Shown piece by piece: positions 37,678 through 46,257 of a stretch of DNA of 64,000 bases. The translations under genes and the position numbers were made by a program. The notes beneath the pieces were generated by a model. That model made no database searches, was not told the DNA's origin, and worked only from the letters and a program-made list of their open reading frames with translations. This stretch comes from Planctomycetota bacterium (GTDB lineage Bacteria > Planctomycetota > J058 > J103): assembly GCA_026004615.1 (NCBI GenBank), contig BPJM01000006.1, positions 62,001 to 126,000 on the forward strand, given 5' to 3'. Within the stretch, counting starts at the first letter, position 1. Each line of letters starts with the position of its first letter.

Positions 37678-38067
37678 ATGGTGGGATCGGCCCTGGTGCA
37701 GCGCGGGGGAAGCGGATGCTTCCACGCGGCGGTCTGGGTGCTGGGCGAGCTCGATACGGCGCTGGCGCGGCTGGTGCTCGAGGCGGCCGACGATCTGCAG
37801 CAGCGGCACCCGGGCGCTGGCCTGGAGGGGCTGCTGGCATATCTGCGCGGCGGCCAATATGCGGGCATGTTCGATGGCAGTCTGGGCGCCATCCCTCCGG
37901 GCCAGCTCCGGTCCGGGCTGCAGAAACTCGTCCGCCACCGCCTGCTGAGTCCGGCGCTCGAGGTGAGCGCGGCAGGGCAGGGGCTGCGGCACGGCTTCGC
38001 CGAGGGCCCCGAGCTGTTCTGCCGCATCCTGCGCCGCGGCCCGCGCCGCCCGTCGCGAGTCCGATAA
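37678..38067 (+). CDS. hypothetical protein
   Basis: Not recognised. It has 129 residues, globular and helical, beginning MVGSALVQRGGSGCFHAAVWVLGELD, with later LEGLLAYLRGGQYAGMFDGSLGAIPPGQLRSGL and a basic C-terminus (RILRRGPRRPSRVR). There is no membrane segment. The ATG is well placed 13 bp after GGAGG. In-frame sequence upstream is low-complexity and not part of it. Repeat sequence starts 33 bp after the stop. Confidence 0.5.
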   Translation: MVGSALVQRGGSGCFHAAVWVLGELDTALARLVLEAADDLQQRHPGAGLEGLLAYLRGGQYAGMFDGSLGAIPPGQLRSGLQKLVRHRLLSPALEVSAAGQGLRHGFAEGPELFCRILRRGPRRPSRVR

Positions 38068-38100
38068 TGCCCCTTATGTCGCATGCGCGAGGCCCGCGCC

Positions 38101-38255
38101 ACGGGGCTGGCCAACCCGGGGCTGGCCATCGCATGAGCGGTCAGACGACCACAGCCCTGCGGCACGGGGCTGGTCAACCCAGGGCTAGCCGTCGCATGAG
38201 CGGAGGACGCCGGCACCACCGGGTTGGCCAACGCGGGGCCGGCCGTGGACCAGCG
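38101..38255. repeat. three imperfect ~40-bp direct repeats
   Basis: Copies at 38101-38140 and 38164-38203 share ACGGGGCTGGYCAACCC and GTCGCATGAGCGG with few changes. A third, weaker copy begins at 38218 (CCGGGTTGGCCAACGCGGGG). Another GTCGCATG fragment lies at 38079. The period is about 55-63 bp, noncoding. The rest of the gap to 38383 holds a 9-bp palindrome, GCTAGCCGG-A-CCGGCTAGC (38355-38373). Confidence 0.6.
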
Positions 38256-38383
38256 CCAGGCGGCTGCCGCGCGACGGCCGGCGGCCCTACGCCAGCGCCG
38301 GGCGGGTATCGTGGAGCGATCCCGCAGCTGCGTGTTCCTGCGGGCGTGACAAGGGCTAGCCGGACCGGCTAGCGGGGAAGCCT

Positions 38384-38971
38384 TCAGCCGAAGGCGCGGG
38401 TCTGGGCCGGATCGACCTTGTCGCCGGCGCGCAGCTGCGCGAGTGCCCGCTCAGGGTAGGGATTCTTGGCGTCCCCCAGCCCGCCGCGGTAGACGAGCCT
38501 GCCCTCGGCGTCGATCACGAACGTCTCGGTCACCACCTCCGCGTCGAGCAGCCGGGCCACCGCGGCACCGGGGTCGTGGTACAGCACATAGTCCAGAGCG
38601 TGCTCTCGCGCATAGGCGGCGAGTTGCTCGCGGCTCTCGCCGTAGGCGCAGATCGCCAGCAGGCGGGCCTTGTTCTCCTTGGCCGCCGCCGCCAGCGCCG
38701 CGAACCGGTCCATGGCGCGCCGGCCCGAGGGGCACTTGTACGACCAGAAGGTCACCACGACCGGTACGGGCTTGCCCTCCGCGTCCCGCCGCAGCGCTTC
38801 GAAGTGCACCTGCCTGCCGTCGAGGTCGTGGACCACGAAGTCCGGCACCTGCTCCCCGAGCGCCACCCCCTGCTGGGCGAGCACGCGCCCCGCCACGCCC
38901 CAGCCGAACACGGTGCACAGGGCCAATCCGGCCAGGAGCGCGGCCGGCCGGTCGATCGCGGATGCGCCCAT
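38384..38971 (-). CDS. membrane-anchored peroxiredoxin/thioredoxin-fold protein with one cysteine
   Basis: A 195-residue redoxin-family (AhpC/TSA-like) protein. An uncleaved or cleaved N-terminal hydrophobic segment (about 13-34) places it in the periplasm. The strand-turn PVPVVVTFWSYKCPSGR carries the only active-site Cys (about 82). In thioredoxins two cysteines would be expected, here the second position is Gly. The C-terminal FVIDAEGRLVYRGGLGDAKNPY is typical of the family. It may act as a one-Cys peroxidase or a non-redox protein. The start at 38971 has GGAGAAGAC directly before it. Confidence 0.75.
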   Translation of the reverse strand: MGASAIDRPAALLAGLALCTVFGWGVAGRVLAQQGVALGEQVPDFVVHDLDGRQVHFEALRRDAEGKPVPVVVTFWSYKCPSGRRAMDRFAALAAAAKENKARLLAICAYGESREQLAAYAREHALDYVLYHDPGAAVARLLDAEVVTETFVIDAEGRLVYRGGLGDAKNPYPERALAQLRAGDKVDPAQTRAFG

Positions 38972-39017
38972 GTCTTCTCCCTCGCTACCCTCGCGCGCCG
39001 GCACACGCCGGCTGGGC

Positions 39018-39182
39018 TATGATACGTGCCATCGGACTCCGGCGTGGGGCTGGACTGCGCGGGGAGCTGTCTCGCCCGCAGCCCGGCGAGGGCCGCGCGC
39101 GGCCAGCCTCTGCGGTATGTGCGCACCTGCCCCTGCTCGCCGTGTCGGCTCGCCGGCACTGTCGCGGCGGCTGCGGTATGAT
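39018..39182 (+). promoter_or_regulatory. two similar -10 boxes upstream of the RecB-like gene
   Basis: TATGATAC occurs at 39018-39025 and again at 39177-39184. The wider contexts (C-T-A-T-G-A-T-A-C-G and G-G-T-A-T-G-A-T-A-C-G) are alike, as is the CGGCGT-like sequence 20 bp downstream, so one may be a duplicate of the other. The second lies 92 bp before the next gene. Confidence 0.45.
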
Positions 39183-39275
39183 ACGCCCGACAGGCTTGCG
39201 GCGTCGGGGCACAGGCACGCGACGCTGCGCCCGTGTCACCGCGCCGGCGAGCCGGGCAACCCGCAGGACCGCTCC

Positions 39276-40142
39276 ATGGCCTACCGCCCGCCCCGCAAGT
39301 ACCATCCGAGCGCGCTGAACCTCTACCGGCAGTGCGCGTTTCGCTTCCGGTGCGAACACGACGAGGAGCTGCGGGTGCCGTTTGCGGACAGCGAGGCCGC
39401 ATTCGTCGGCCGCGCTGCCCACCTGGCGTTGCGCTGGTTCTTCGACCTCGCCATCACGCCCATGCCCGAACGCCGCCCCGAGGCCATGGAGACGCTGCTG
39501 CGGCGCGCCTGGGCGCGCGTGCCGCGCCCGCAGGCCGGTGACCTCCCCTACGATGCCGCCGGCCGCCGCGCGCTGTTCGGCTCGGCAGAGCAGGAGCGCG
39601 CCCAGGGGCTGGCCACCCTCGCCATGTTGCGCAGCTTTCTCAGCTCGCCCGAGGTCGATCTCGCGGCGGTTCCGATCGCGCTCGAGGCCTGGCACGAGGT
39701 GCGCGTCGGCGGCCGGATCCTGGCCGGCCGCATCGACCGCATCGACCGGTTGAGCGACACCGCCATCGCGGTCTGGGACTACAAGACCGGCCGCCTGCCG
39801 AGCGCGCACAGCGTGGAGGAGCTGCTCGCCGAGGACCTGCAGCTGTCGACCTACGCCGCGATCGCGGCGAAGCTGTACCCGTTCGCCGAGACGGTACGGG
39901 TGGGGCTACTGTTCCTGCGCCATGGCCGCGCGCTCGCCGCCGAATGGGACCGGGCGCGGCTGGAGCGCGAGCAGGCGCGGGTGCTCGAGGTCGCGGCCGC
40001 CATCGAAGCGGAAGAGCAGTTCGCCCCCCGGCCCAACCCGCTCTGTCCCTGGTGCCCCTATCGCCCGATCTGCCCCGCCCGCGAACACACCCCCGCCGCA
40101 CCTTCCCCCGACGCACCGGCGCCGGAGGAGGTGGACTGGTAG
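39276..40142 (+). CDS. RecB/Cas4-like PD-(D/E)XK nuclease
   Basis: A 288-residue stand-alone nuclease of the RecB/Cas4 clan. The N-terminal SALNLYRQCAFRFRCEHDEEL carries the first Cys and the family start. Active-site residues are in GRIDRIDRL (Asp about 152) and AVWDYKTG (Asp and Lys about 167-170), followed by QLSTYAA. Three cysteines at the end (CPWCPYRPIC, about 253-262), with the N-terminal Cys, would bind a 4Fe-4S cluster. It is not next to the CRISPR locus. Related stand-alone proteins act in DNA repair. The start at 39276 was chosen by the conserved SALNLYRQC position. Confidence 0.8.
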   Translation: MAYRPPRKYHPSALNLYRQCAFRFRCEHDEELRVPFADSEAAFVGRAAHLALRWFFDLAITPMPERRPEAMETLLRRAWARVPRPQAGDLPYDAAGRRALFGSAEQERAQGLATLAMLRSFLSSPEVDLAAVPIALEAWHEVRVGGRILAGRIDRIDRLSDTAIAVWDYKTGRLPSAHSVEELLAEDLQLSTYAAIAAKLYPFAETVRVGLLFLRHGRALAAEWDRARLEREQARVLEVAAAIEAEEQFAPRPNPLCPWCPYRPICPAREHTPAAPSPDAPAPEEVDW

Positions 40143-40290
40143 CGGGCCGACCGCCTGCAGGGAGGCGGCACCGCGGGCGTCCTTGCCGCACCCTGAGCCA
40201 GGCTCTAGGTTGTGGGAGAGAGGGGGAGGCAGAGGCGGATCGCCGCTGGACTCGGTATCCCGCTGTCCCCAGGTCGGAAAGGCCCTGTCC

Positions 40291-41250
40291 GTGCACTACG
40301 TCGGGCTGCTGGCGATCTTCGTAGCGCTGTACTTCGTCTGTGCCGAGCTGGAGCGCGCCTGCAGTGCGATCGCCCACCGCTACCGGATCCCGGAGTCCAT
40401 CGCGGGGGCGACCCTGCTCGCGGTCTCGAGCTCCTCGCCGGAGTTCTTCACCGCCTTTCTCGGCGCGGTGTTCTTCGGCAGCTTCGAGATCGGGCTCATG
40501 GCGATCCTGTGGAGCGCCATCTTCAACATCACCGTGATTCCGGGGCTGAGCGCGGTCGTGGCCCCGGGGCCGCTCAAGGTCTACCCCACGGTGCTGCTGC
40601 GCGACAGCGTCGCCTACCTGGCGGTGGCGCTGCTGCTGATCGCGCTCATGGGGGACGGGATGCTGACCCGCAACGACGCCCTGGTGCTGCTCGGCGCGTA
40701 CTTCCTGTACGTCTACGTGTTGTTCCTCATGCTGGGCGCCGGCGAGGAGGTCGAGCCACTTGTCCTGCCCAACTGGCGCGTCGCCGCGGGGCTGCTCGGC
40801 GGAATCGCTGCGGTCGGGGTGCTATGCCACTACATGGTCGAGTTCGGCCTAGCCATCGCCGCCAGCTGGGCGATTCCCGTCGGGCTCATCTCGGCGCTGG
40901 TGTTCGCGCCCGGCACCTCGGTGCCGGATCTGCTCTTGAGCCTGATCGCCGCCCGCAAGGGCGCGGGCTCGGCCTCCATTTCCAATGCCTTCGGCAGCAA
41001 CAGCTTCGATCTGACCGTCTGCCTGGCGGCGCCCATCCTGGTCGTGGGCGATGTGAGCTTCGAGTTCTCCGGCCGCGCGCTGTACAGCGTCTGGATGCTG
41101 ATCGGCACCGTGGTGCTGTCGATGCTCTTCGTGCGCACCGGCTACGAGTTGACCCGGCGCGAGGGCTGGGTCCTGCTGGCGCTGTTCGTGGTGCTCGCGG
41201 CCGCGATCTGCGTCCTGCCCGAGTCGGCCGGCCACCTGCAGGCCGAATGA
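40291..41250 (+). CDS. sodium/calcium exchanger family membrane protein
   Basis: A 319-residue CaCA-family antiporter with about ten transmembrane helices in two halves. The alpha-repeats are visible: SSSSPEFFTAFLGAVFFGS (about 48-66) and GTSVPDLLLSLIAARKGAGSASISNAFGSNSFDL (about 207-240), with acidic residues in the ion path (Glu in SSPEF, Asp in VPDLL). It probably exchanges Na+ or H+ for Ca2+ at the inner membrane. The GTG at 40291 opens right at the first helix. It seems to be a single gene. Confidence 0.88.
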   Translation: MHYVGLLAIFVALYFVCAELERACSAIAHRYRIPESIAGATLLAVSSSSPEFFTAFLGAVFFGSFEIGLMAILWSAIFNITVIPGLSAVVAPGPLKVYPTVLLRDSVAYLAVALLLIALMGDGMLTRNDALVLLGAYFLYVYVLFLMLGAGEEVEPLVLPNWRVAAGLLGGIAAVGVLCHYMVEFGLAIAASWAIPVGLISALVFAPGTSVPDLLLSLIAARKGAGSASISNAFGSNSFDLTVCLAAPILVVGDVSFEFSGRALYSVWMLIGTVVLSMLFVRTGYELTRREGWVLLALFVVLAAAICVLPESAGHLQAE

Positions 41251-41296
41251 GCCCCGGGGCGTGCCGGGCCGGCTCGGCGCCTGCGTACAGACAGGA

Positions 41297-42460
41297 TCAA
41301 TATCGCAAGATCGCCGCCACCGGGTGCCGCCCACCCAGCTCGGCCTCGGGCACCACGAAGACCCGCCCTCTGCGCAGTAGGGTCTCCTGAGCCGCCACGT
41401 CCAGCAGGTCCTCATCGCCGGGTTGCCGCTCCGCATGGGTCTCCAGCTCCAGCTGACCGCCCGCGTAACGGCACTGGCCCCATACGTCGCGCTCGGCTGC
41501 CACCAGCAGGGTGTCGACCCGTCCCTCGTACGCCGCCTGCAGGACCTCGCGCAGCTCGTGCACCACCAGACCCGTGCCCTGCCCCTCGCGCATGCGTTCG
41601 AGCGCCGCCTGCTGCTGTTCCCGAAACCGCGGGGCGACCAGCTTCCAGGCCTGCTGGTGCAGCTCGGCGTCGGTCAGGTGGTCCGGGTTGCCGGTGATCC
41701 CGACGGGCAAGAGGTGCTTGTAAGAGCAGGCCTTCCTGAAGATGGGGTGCAGGTAGTCCACCGCCGCCAGCACCAGGGGCGCCGACTCCTCGCGTAGCAC
41801 CTCGTGCAGACCCCGGTCCAGCACGCGGCAGTAGCGCTCCAGGCGCGCCTTGTCGTCGTCGGTGCCGACTCCGTGACCATGGAAGATCGCCCCGCGCCGC
41901 CCGCCATGGCCGTAGGTCTGGGTGCCGGTGTGGAACTGCAGCTGCCGCTCCGGATCGTCCATCCAGAGCGCCTCCCGGAGGCTGGTCGGGACCTCGCGCA
42001 GCCGCACCGGCTCGATGCGGTCACGGGTCCCGCGCAGCAGCCGCACGTGGTTGCGGCTCAGTGCCAGCACATAGAACACCCCGTCCTCGACCAGGAGCGG
42101 GATCAGGGGCTTGAGGTGCAGCTCGCCCGCCACCACCACCAGGTCCTCGCAGGCCACCGGCAGCTCGTACAGCTCGAACAGGCCTGGCGCCACGAAGACC
42201 GCCAGCCCATCGCTCTGGTGCTGCCAGAACATGGTGTCCTGCAGGAGCGCGCGGGCAGGGGCGATCCACTCCTCATAAGCCCGGGGCTTGAAGCCGCGCT
42301 CCTGCAGCTCGCGCTCGGCCTGGCGCAGCAGGTTCTCGAAGCGGACCGCATTCTGGCGCGTCTGCACGCCCGCCCGCTCCATGCGCGCGTAGATGGAGAT
42401 CGACGGCTCGGCGCGCCAGGCAGCCAGGCGCAGCAGGTCTCCGCGTGCGAGCAGCGTCAT
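41297..42460 (-). CDS. bacterial archaeo-eukaryotic release factor-like protein (baeRF)
   Basis: A 387-residue protein resembling the baeRF group, bacterial relatives of archaeal/eukaryotic eRF1. The three-part layout is seen: an alpha/beta N-domain (to about 120, PSISIYARMERAG, LAVFVAPGLFELY), a middle RNase H-like domain with FYVLALSRNHVRLLRGTRDRIEPV, and a C-terminal domain with GRVDTLLVAAERDVWGQ. Members of this group lie near stress and ribosome-hibernation genes. A role in ribosome rescue is predicted, not proven. The ATG follows GAGGGAGCGC. It is next to three Hsp20 genes on the same strand, with a terminator between. Confidence 0.75.
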   Translation of the reverse strand: MTLLARGDLLRLAAWRAEPSISIYARMERAGVQTRQNAVRFENLLRQAERELQERGFKPRAYEEWIAPARALLQDTMFWQHQSDGLAVFVAPGLFELYELPVACEDLVVVAGELHLKPLIPLLVEDGVFYVLALSRNHVRLLRGTRDRIEPVRLREVPTSLREALWMDDPERQLQFHTGTQTYGHGGRRGAIFHGHGVGTDDDKARLERYCRVLDRGLHEVLREESAPLVLAAVDYLHPIFRKACSYKHLLPVGITGNPDHLTDAELHQQAWKLVAPRFREQQQAALERMREGQGTGLVVHELREVLQAAYEGRVDTLLVAAERDVWGQCRYAGGQLELETHAERQPGDEDLLDVAAQETLLRRGRVFVVPEAELGGRHPVAAILRY

Positions 42461-42685
42461 GCGCTCCCTCCTCTGCGTGTTCTCCTTCCCGACGCGGGGT
42501 GGCCGCGACACACCCCTTGGGACCAGCCTCCTCACAGCCCGGCTGGCTCGCCGTCCACCACGCGCACCGCGACCTCTGCCGGACTCCTCCGATGATACCG
42601 GATGCTCCTTTCCTCTCCGGGCGCCGCCGGCGCTCCGCCGGTGTGCAGGCCCGCAGCGCTGCGCACCGGCCCCACACACAGCGGC

Positions 42686-42725
42686 GGCGACCGCGCCGCC
42701 GTCGCCGGGACGGGGCGCGGTCGCC
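42686..42725 (-). terminator. strong hairpin ending the Hsp20 operon
   Basis: Perfect 12-bp arms GGCGACCGCGCC (42686-42697) and GGCGCGGTCGCC (42714-42725) around a 16-nt loop, 37 bp beyond the last Hsp20 stop. There is no T-tract. The rest of the gap to the baeRF gene shows only a minus-strand -10-like TATCAT at 42592-42597. Confidence 0.55.
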
Positions 42726-42761
42726 GGCCGCTCGCTGCTCGGAGCCGCCCCGGCCCGAGCC

Positions 42762-43271
42762 CTACTCGGTGCGGATCTCGATCTTGCGGGCGCTCTTGCG
42801 CGCCTTCTCGTCCTTGGGCAGCTCCACGGTCAGCACGCCCTTGCTGAAGCGCGCGGTGACCTTGTCCGCCACCACGTCCGAGGGCAGCGGGATCACGCGC
42901 GAGAACGCGCCGTAGCTCCGCTCGCTGTAGCTCCAGCCGCCTTCCTCGCCCGTCTCCTCGTGCCGCTTCTCGCCCTCGATCCGCAACAGCTGGTCGTCCA
43001 CGGTCACCTTGACGTCGTTCTGGTCCATGCCGGGCAGCTCGGCGCTGACCGTGTAACGGTCGGCGTGCTCCTTGAGCTCCACGCGGGGCGCGAAGCTCTC
43101 CAGCCGGCCGAACCGGAACGGCTCCAGGTCGAACGCCCGCCAGAACTCATCGAACAACCGGTTCATCTCCCGCTGCAGCGCGAGCACCGGATTGCGCTCC
43201 TCGGCCTCGCGCCGCTCGGCCGGAACGCGTCCCTGGCCCCACCGCCAGGGCATGATGTCGCGCAGTGCCAT
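42762..43271 (-). CDS. Hsp20/alpha-crystallin family small heat shock protein (third gene)
   Basis: A 169-residue small heat shock protein. The alpha-crystallin domain spans about 60-160, with AELPGMDQNDVKVTVDDQLLRIEGEKR, a GFSRVIPLPSDV-like strand (AFSRVIPLPSDVV) and the conserved A-x-x-x-G-V-L-T-V-E-L-P-K motif. The C-terminal IEI-type tail (ARKIEIRTE) drives oligomer assembly. The N-terminus has the classical LQREMNRLFDEFWRAFD. It holds unfolding proteins in the cytosol. It is the last gene of a three-gene row transcribed leftwards, 115 bp after the second. Confidence 0.92.
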   Translation of the reverse strand: MALRDIMPWRWGQGRVPAERREAEERNPVLALQREMNRLFDEFWRAFDLEPFRFGRLESFAPRVELKEHADRYTVSAELPGMDQNDVKVTVDDQLLRIEGEKRHEETGEEGGWSYSERSYGAFSRVIPLPSDVVADKVTARFSKGVLTVELPKDEKARKSARKIEIRTE

Positions 43272-43386
43272 GTCCGTACTCCCTCCTCGTGCTTGCACTC
43301 TGTCCCCCACGGGGTTGCCGCGGGCCTACGGGCCGGCGCGCGCCAGCGCCACCGCCGCGCAGCGTGCCGCCGGCGCGGCTGCCGGC

Positions 43387-43797
43387 TCAGCCCGCCTTGA
43401 CCTCGATCTTCTTCTTCTGCGGCTTGACCTTCGGCAGCACCAGCCGCAGCACCCCCTTGTCGAGGCTGGCCTCGATGCGCTCGCGGTCCACCTCCTCGGA
43501 CAGCCGGAAGGCGCGGTAGTAGTCCGCCTCCCGATACTCCTGGTAGAGCGCGCTGCGCTTGCCGGGATCGAACGGCTGGATCCGCCCGCAGAGCGTCAGC
43601 ACGTCTCCATCGAGCGTCACCTCGAGGCCGTCCTTGGTGACGCCCGGCATGTCGGCCAGCACATAGAGCGCGTCCTCCGTCTCGGCGATATCACACCGCG
43701 GCGCCACCGTCGGCCGCGTGCTGGTCGCCTCCAGCGGCGCCTGCCGGGTCTCGGCCGGCTGCTGCGCCGGAGCCGCCTTGGTGATCTGGTCCGCCAT
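43387..43797 (-). CDS. Hsp20/alpha-crystallin family small heat shock protein (second gene)
   Basis: A 136-residue, more divergent small heat shock protein, beginning with an Ala/Gln-rich segment (1-30). The domain includes LADMPGVTKDGLEVTLDGDVLTL, YYRAFRLSEEVDRERIEASLDKGVLRLVLPK and the tail motif KKIEVKAG. It lacks the usual N-terminal sequence, as in HspC-like members. GGAGGAGTGAGAG precedes the ATG. It follows the first Hsp20 gene by 19 bp and is part of the same operon. Confidence 0.9.
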   Translation of the reverse strand: MADQITKAAPAQQPAETRQAPLEATSTRPTVAPRCDIAETEDALYVLADMPGVTKDGLEVTLDGDVLTLCGRIQPFDPGKRSALYQEYREADYYRAFRLSEEVDRERIEASLDKGVLRLVLPKVKPQKKKIEVKAG

Positions 43798-43816
43798 GGC
43801 TCTCACTCCTCCCCCT

Positions 43817-44287
43817 TCAGCTTCCGCTCGCCACCTGGATCCGGCGCGGCTTGTCCGCCTCCAGCCGCGGCAGCTCGATGCGCAACACCCCGTGGCTGAA
43901 GGTGGCCGTCACCTTGTCGGGCTCCACGGGGAAGGGCAGCTGCAGCGTGCGGCGGAAATCGCCGCTGAAGCGCTCGCGCCGGTGCCAGGTCGGATCGCCC
44001 TCGACGCCGCTCGCCTCGCGCGAGCCGTGCAGCCGCAGCTGATCTCCATCCACGGTCACCTCCAGCTGGGAAGCATCCACGCCGGGCAACAGCGCCGTCA
44101 CCGTCGCGCCTTCCTCATCGGTCCAGACGTTCAGGGCCGGGTACGCGCGCGCTCCCCACTCCGCGAACCCCCCCAGGGTGTCGCGGAACAGGCGATCGAC
44201 CTCCCGATACAGCTCCTCGATCCCCCGCCAGGGATCGAACATGCCGCGCAGACCCAGCCCGGGCCACGCCAACGTGAACGGGTCCAT
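43817..44287 (-). CDS. Hsp20/alpha-crystallin family small heat shock protein (first gene)
   Basis: A 156-residue small heat shock protein, the first of the leftward operon. The N-terminal WRGIEELYREVDRLFRD is typical of class A members. The alpha-crystallin domain has LLPGVDASQLEVTVDGDQLRL, a HRRERFSGDFRRTLQLPFPVEPDKV strand and GVLRIELPR, with IQV near the end. GAGGAGGAGCAGAGCCC precedes the ATG at 44287. Three different Hsp20 paralogs here may form mixed oligomers (inference). Confidence 0.92.
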   Translation of the reverse strand: MDPFTLAWPGLGLRGMFDPWRGIEELYREVDRLFRDTLGGFAEWGARAYPALNVWTDEEGATVTALLPGVDASQLEVTVDGDQLRLHGSREASGVEGDPTWHRRERFSGDFRRTLQLPFPVEPDKVTATFSHGVLRIELPRLEADKPRRIQVASGS

Positions 44288-44646
44288 GGGCTCTGCTCCT
44301 CCTCTGTTCCGTCCTCCGCGATCCTCGCTCCCGCGCGCGAGGAAGCCGGGCCGCACTCCCGGTGCGCGGCGCGACTGCGGCATTCCCCGCACGCTTTCTG
44401 GGGCTCCAACCGGGTTTTAGCAATGCCTGTACCGATTTGCTGTATACAGCCGCAATACGTTGTCGCGCAGAGAAAAGCGGAGTCTGCCACGCCCGAACGG
44501 CCAGCGCCACTCCCCCGCTGCTCGCTGTCATGGTGTCAGTCCCGAGGGGCGGGCGTCTGCCACTGCCGCCGCCACGCCGGAGCTGGGTGCGAAATCCCTG
44601 GGCAAACCGAGCCGAGCCCAGCCGGAAGGACGCTCTGATGGCGGGC
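44288..44646. other. intergenic region upstream of the Hsp20 operon
   Basis: Contains a relatively AT-rich stretch around 44415-44460 with the perfect 12-bp palindrome GCTGTATACAGC (44439-44450), a candidate operator for the leftward Hsp20 genes. No CIRCE element and no clear sigma32 box were seen. The remainder to 44646 is the downstream region of the TonB-like gene and holds no gene. Confidence 0.4.
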
Positions 44647-45711
44647 TCAGCGCTGCCCGACCAGCCGGAAGCGGATCGGCACCTCGATCAGCGCCGCCAC
44701 CGGCGCGCCCGTGGCGTCGCGCGCCGGCTCGAAGCGCCAGGTGCGCGCGGCGGCCAGCGCCGCTTCATCCAGCAGCCCGTGTCCGGAGGAGCGCGCCACC
44801 TCGCACCGCCGCACCTGGCCGTCCTCCCCCACCTCCAGCCGGAGCACCACCACGCCCTGCAGCCTCTGGCGGCGCGCGGCCAGTGGATAGTGAGGCGGCT
44901 GGTTGCGCGCGTGCGCGCGCGGCGCCTCCACCCAGGCGCGCTCGCCGGCAGCGCCTGGCGGGGCCGCGGCGGGCGGCGCGGCGGCAGGAGCGGCGCCGCA
45001 AGCTGTGCCGCCCGCCGGCCTCGCTGCGGCTCCACCTGCACCGGGCCCTTCCGGCGGGCCGGGGCGGGGCGATCGCCAGGGCTGGAGCAGCGGGGCAGGT
45101 GGCTGCGGGTCGCTCGGCAAGAGCGCCGGCAGGGTGGGCGAGGGCTCCTCGGGCAGCGGTCGGAGCGGTGCCGGTGCGGAGGATTCCGCCGGTGCCAGCA
45201 CCGGCGGCGCGGCCGGCACGAGCGGAACCGGCCGGGCCCCGTGCGTCCTGTCCGGCCGCAGGGCGAGCTCGGGCGGCCGCTCGGGGGGCACGGGCAGCCG
45301 GCGCGTGGCGCCACCTGCGCCGAGACCGCTCAGCGCGAGTGTCGCGAGCAAGGCAGTGTGCCCGAGCAGCGAGCAGGTCCAACCCGCGAGCGCGGGATGG
45401 CGCCGGTGCAGCGCGGCACCGGCCGCCGTGCCCGGGGCGCCGACTCCCCCGCCGGTAGCGGCGGCCCCGGAGCCGTGCCCCTGGCCCGCGACGGCGGGCT
45501 CGACGGCGGCCGGCCGGCAACCGCCGGGCACCGTCGGCGGCGGGCCTGTTGCGATCGCCCCCGCCTCCGCTGGACGGTCCGGGTTCGGCCCGCCGCTGAT
45601 CGGCACCGGGGTCCTCCTCCACGGCTCGGTCCCCGCCCGCGCGCGCCGCCGCTCCGCTGGCGGGGGCGCGCGCGGCCGGGTGGCGGTGCGCCGGCCCCGC
45701 CGGGTGCCCAT
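44647..45711 (-). CDS. TonB-like energy transducer protein
   Basis: A 354-residue protein. A long Arg/Pro/Ala-rich N-terminus of about 100 residues is followed by one hydrophobic helix (about 108-130, GWTCSLLGHTALLATLALSGLG), a Pro-rich periplasmic spacer (135-260) and a TonB C-terminal domain with HYPLAARRQRLQGVVVLRLEV, GLLDEAALAAARTWRFEPA and VPIRFRLV. TonB carries proton-motive energy to outer membrane transporters. The N-terminus is unusually long, so an internal start nearer the helix is possible. No ExbB/ExbD genes are next to it. Confidence 0.75.
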   Translation of the reverse strand: MGTRRGRRTATRPRAPPPAERRRARAGTEPWRRTPVPISGGPNPDRPAEAGAIATGPPPTVPGGCRPAAVEPAVAGQGHGSGAAATGGGVGAPGTAAGAALHRRHPALAGWTCSLLGHTALLATLALSGLGAGGATRRLPVPPERPPELALRPDRTHGARPVPLVPAAPPVLAPAESSAPAPLRPLPEEPSPTLPALLPSDPQPPAPLLQPWRSPRPGPPEGPGAGGAAARPAGGTACGAAPAAAPPAAAPPGAAGERAWVEAPRAHARNQPPHYPLAARRQRLQGVVVLRLEVGEDGQVRRCEVARSSGHGLLDEAALAAARTWRFEPARDATGAPVAALIEVPIRFRLVGQR

Positions 45712-46227
45712 GGTATCGCGACCCGCCGCCGGGTGCAGCGCTCCTGCGGAGCGGCGGTGTCCCACCCAGCGGGCGCGCGCACGCCGGCCCCTCTTCTCCG
45801 GGCGCGTACGACCGCCCAGCGCTCCACCTGGCCGCCCGTTGCACGGGCGGGCGCGCGCGGGCCTCTTTTCTTTCGAAGCACCGGGGCGAGCGCCCCGGCC
45901 CCGCGCCGGACGTGCAAGGGGCGCGCAGGCGCCAGCCTGTCTTTTTCCCTGGGCGCCCCGCCCGCGCAGCAGCCCGCCGACGCGCGGCTGCCTGCTGCAC
46001 CCCGCCGGCGCCCGGTACCGGCGCTACCCTTCAAGCCCGAATCGGGTTCCGGGCGCCGGCCGCCTCGCTGTCCCCCGACCGCGGGTGGCGGCGCGGCGCG
46101 GGGGCGCGAGCGGGCCGGCTCGGCGGCTGCGCGCGCCGGGCGCCGGAAGCGACTGGTACGCCGCAGCCCGGGCGGGCGAGCGCGGGGCCCTGGAGCGCGC
46201 CGCTTGCGGCACCGCATCGGTGCCCGC
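45712..46227. other. gap without a recognised gene
   Basis: GC-rich noncoding sequence with a self-complementary element (CCGGGGCG-AG-CGCCCCGG at 45881-45898). Three pyrimidine-rich stretches, CCCTCTTCTCC (about 45789), GCCTCTTTTCTTT (about 45861) and CTGTCTTTTTCCC (about 45937), recur at roughly 72-76 bp. No open frame has a plausible product. Confidence 0.35.
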
Positions 46228-46257
46228 TTGCATCGTTACGTGCCCGAGCGCTATAGT
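46228..46257 (+). promoter_or_regulatory. promoter of plsY
   Basis: TTGCAT (46228-46233), an 18-bp spacer and TATAGT (46252-46257), 55 bp before the plsY ATG. The best sigma70-like match in this stretch. Confidence 0.65.

Noticed and set aside
39276..40142. The RecB/Cas4-like nuclease as part of a second CRISPR system
   Set aside because: No cas genes or repeats are nearby. The Cas4 function of the locus is in the Cas4-Cas1 fusion.
44439..44450. GCTGTATACAGC as a LexA box
   Set aside because: The LexA consensus is longer (CTG-N10-CAG). This palindrome is too short, and the genes downstream are heat-shock genes.
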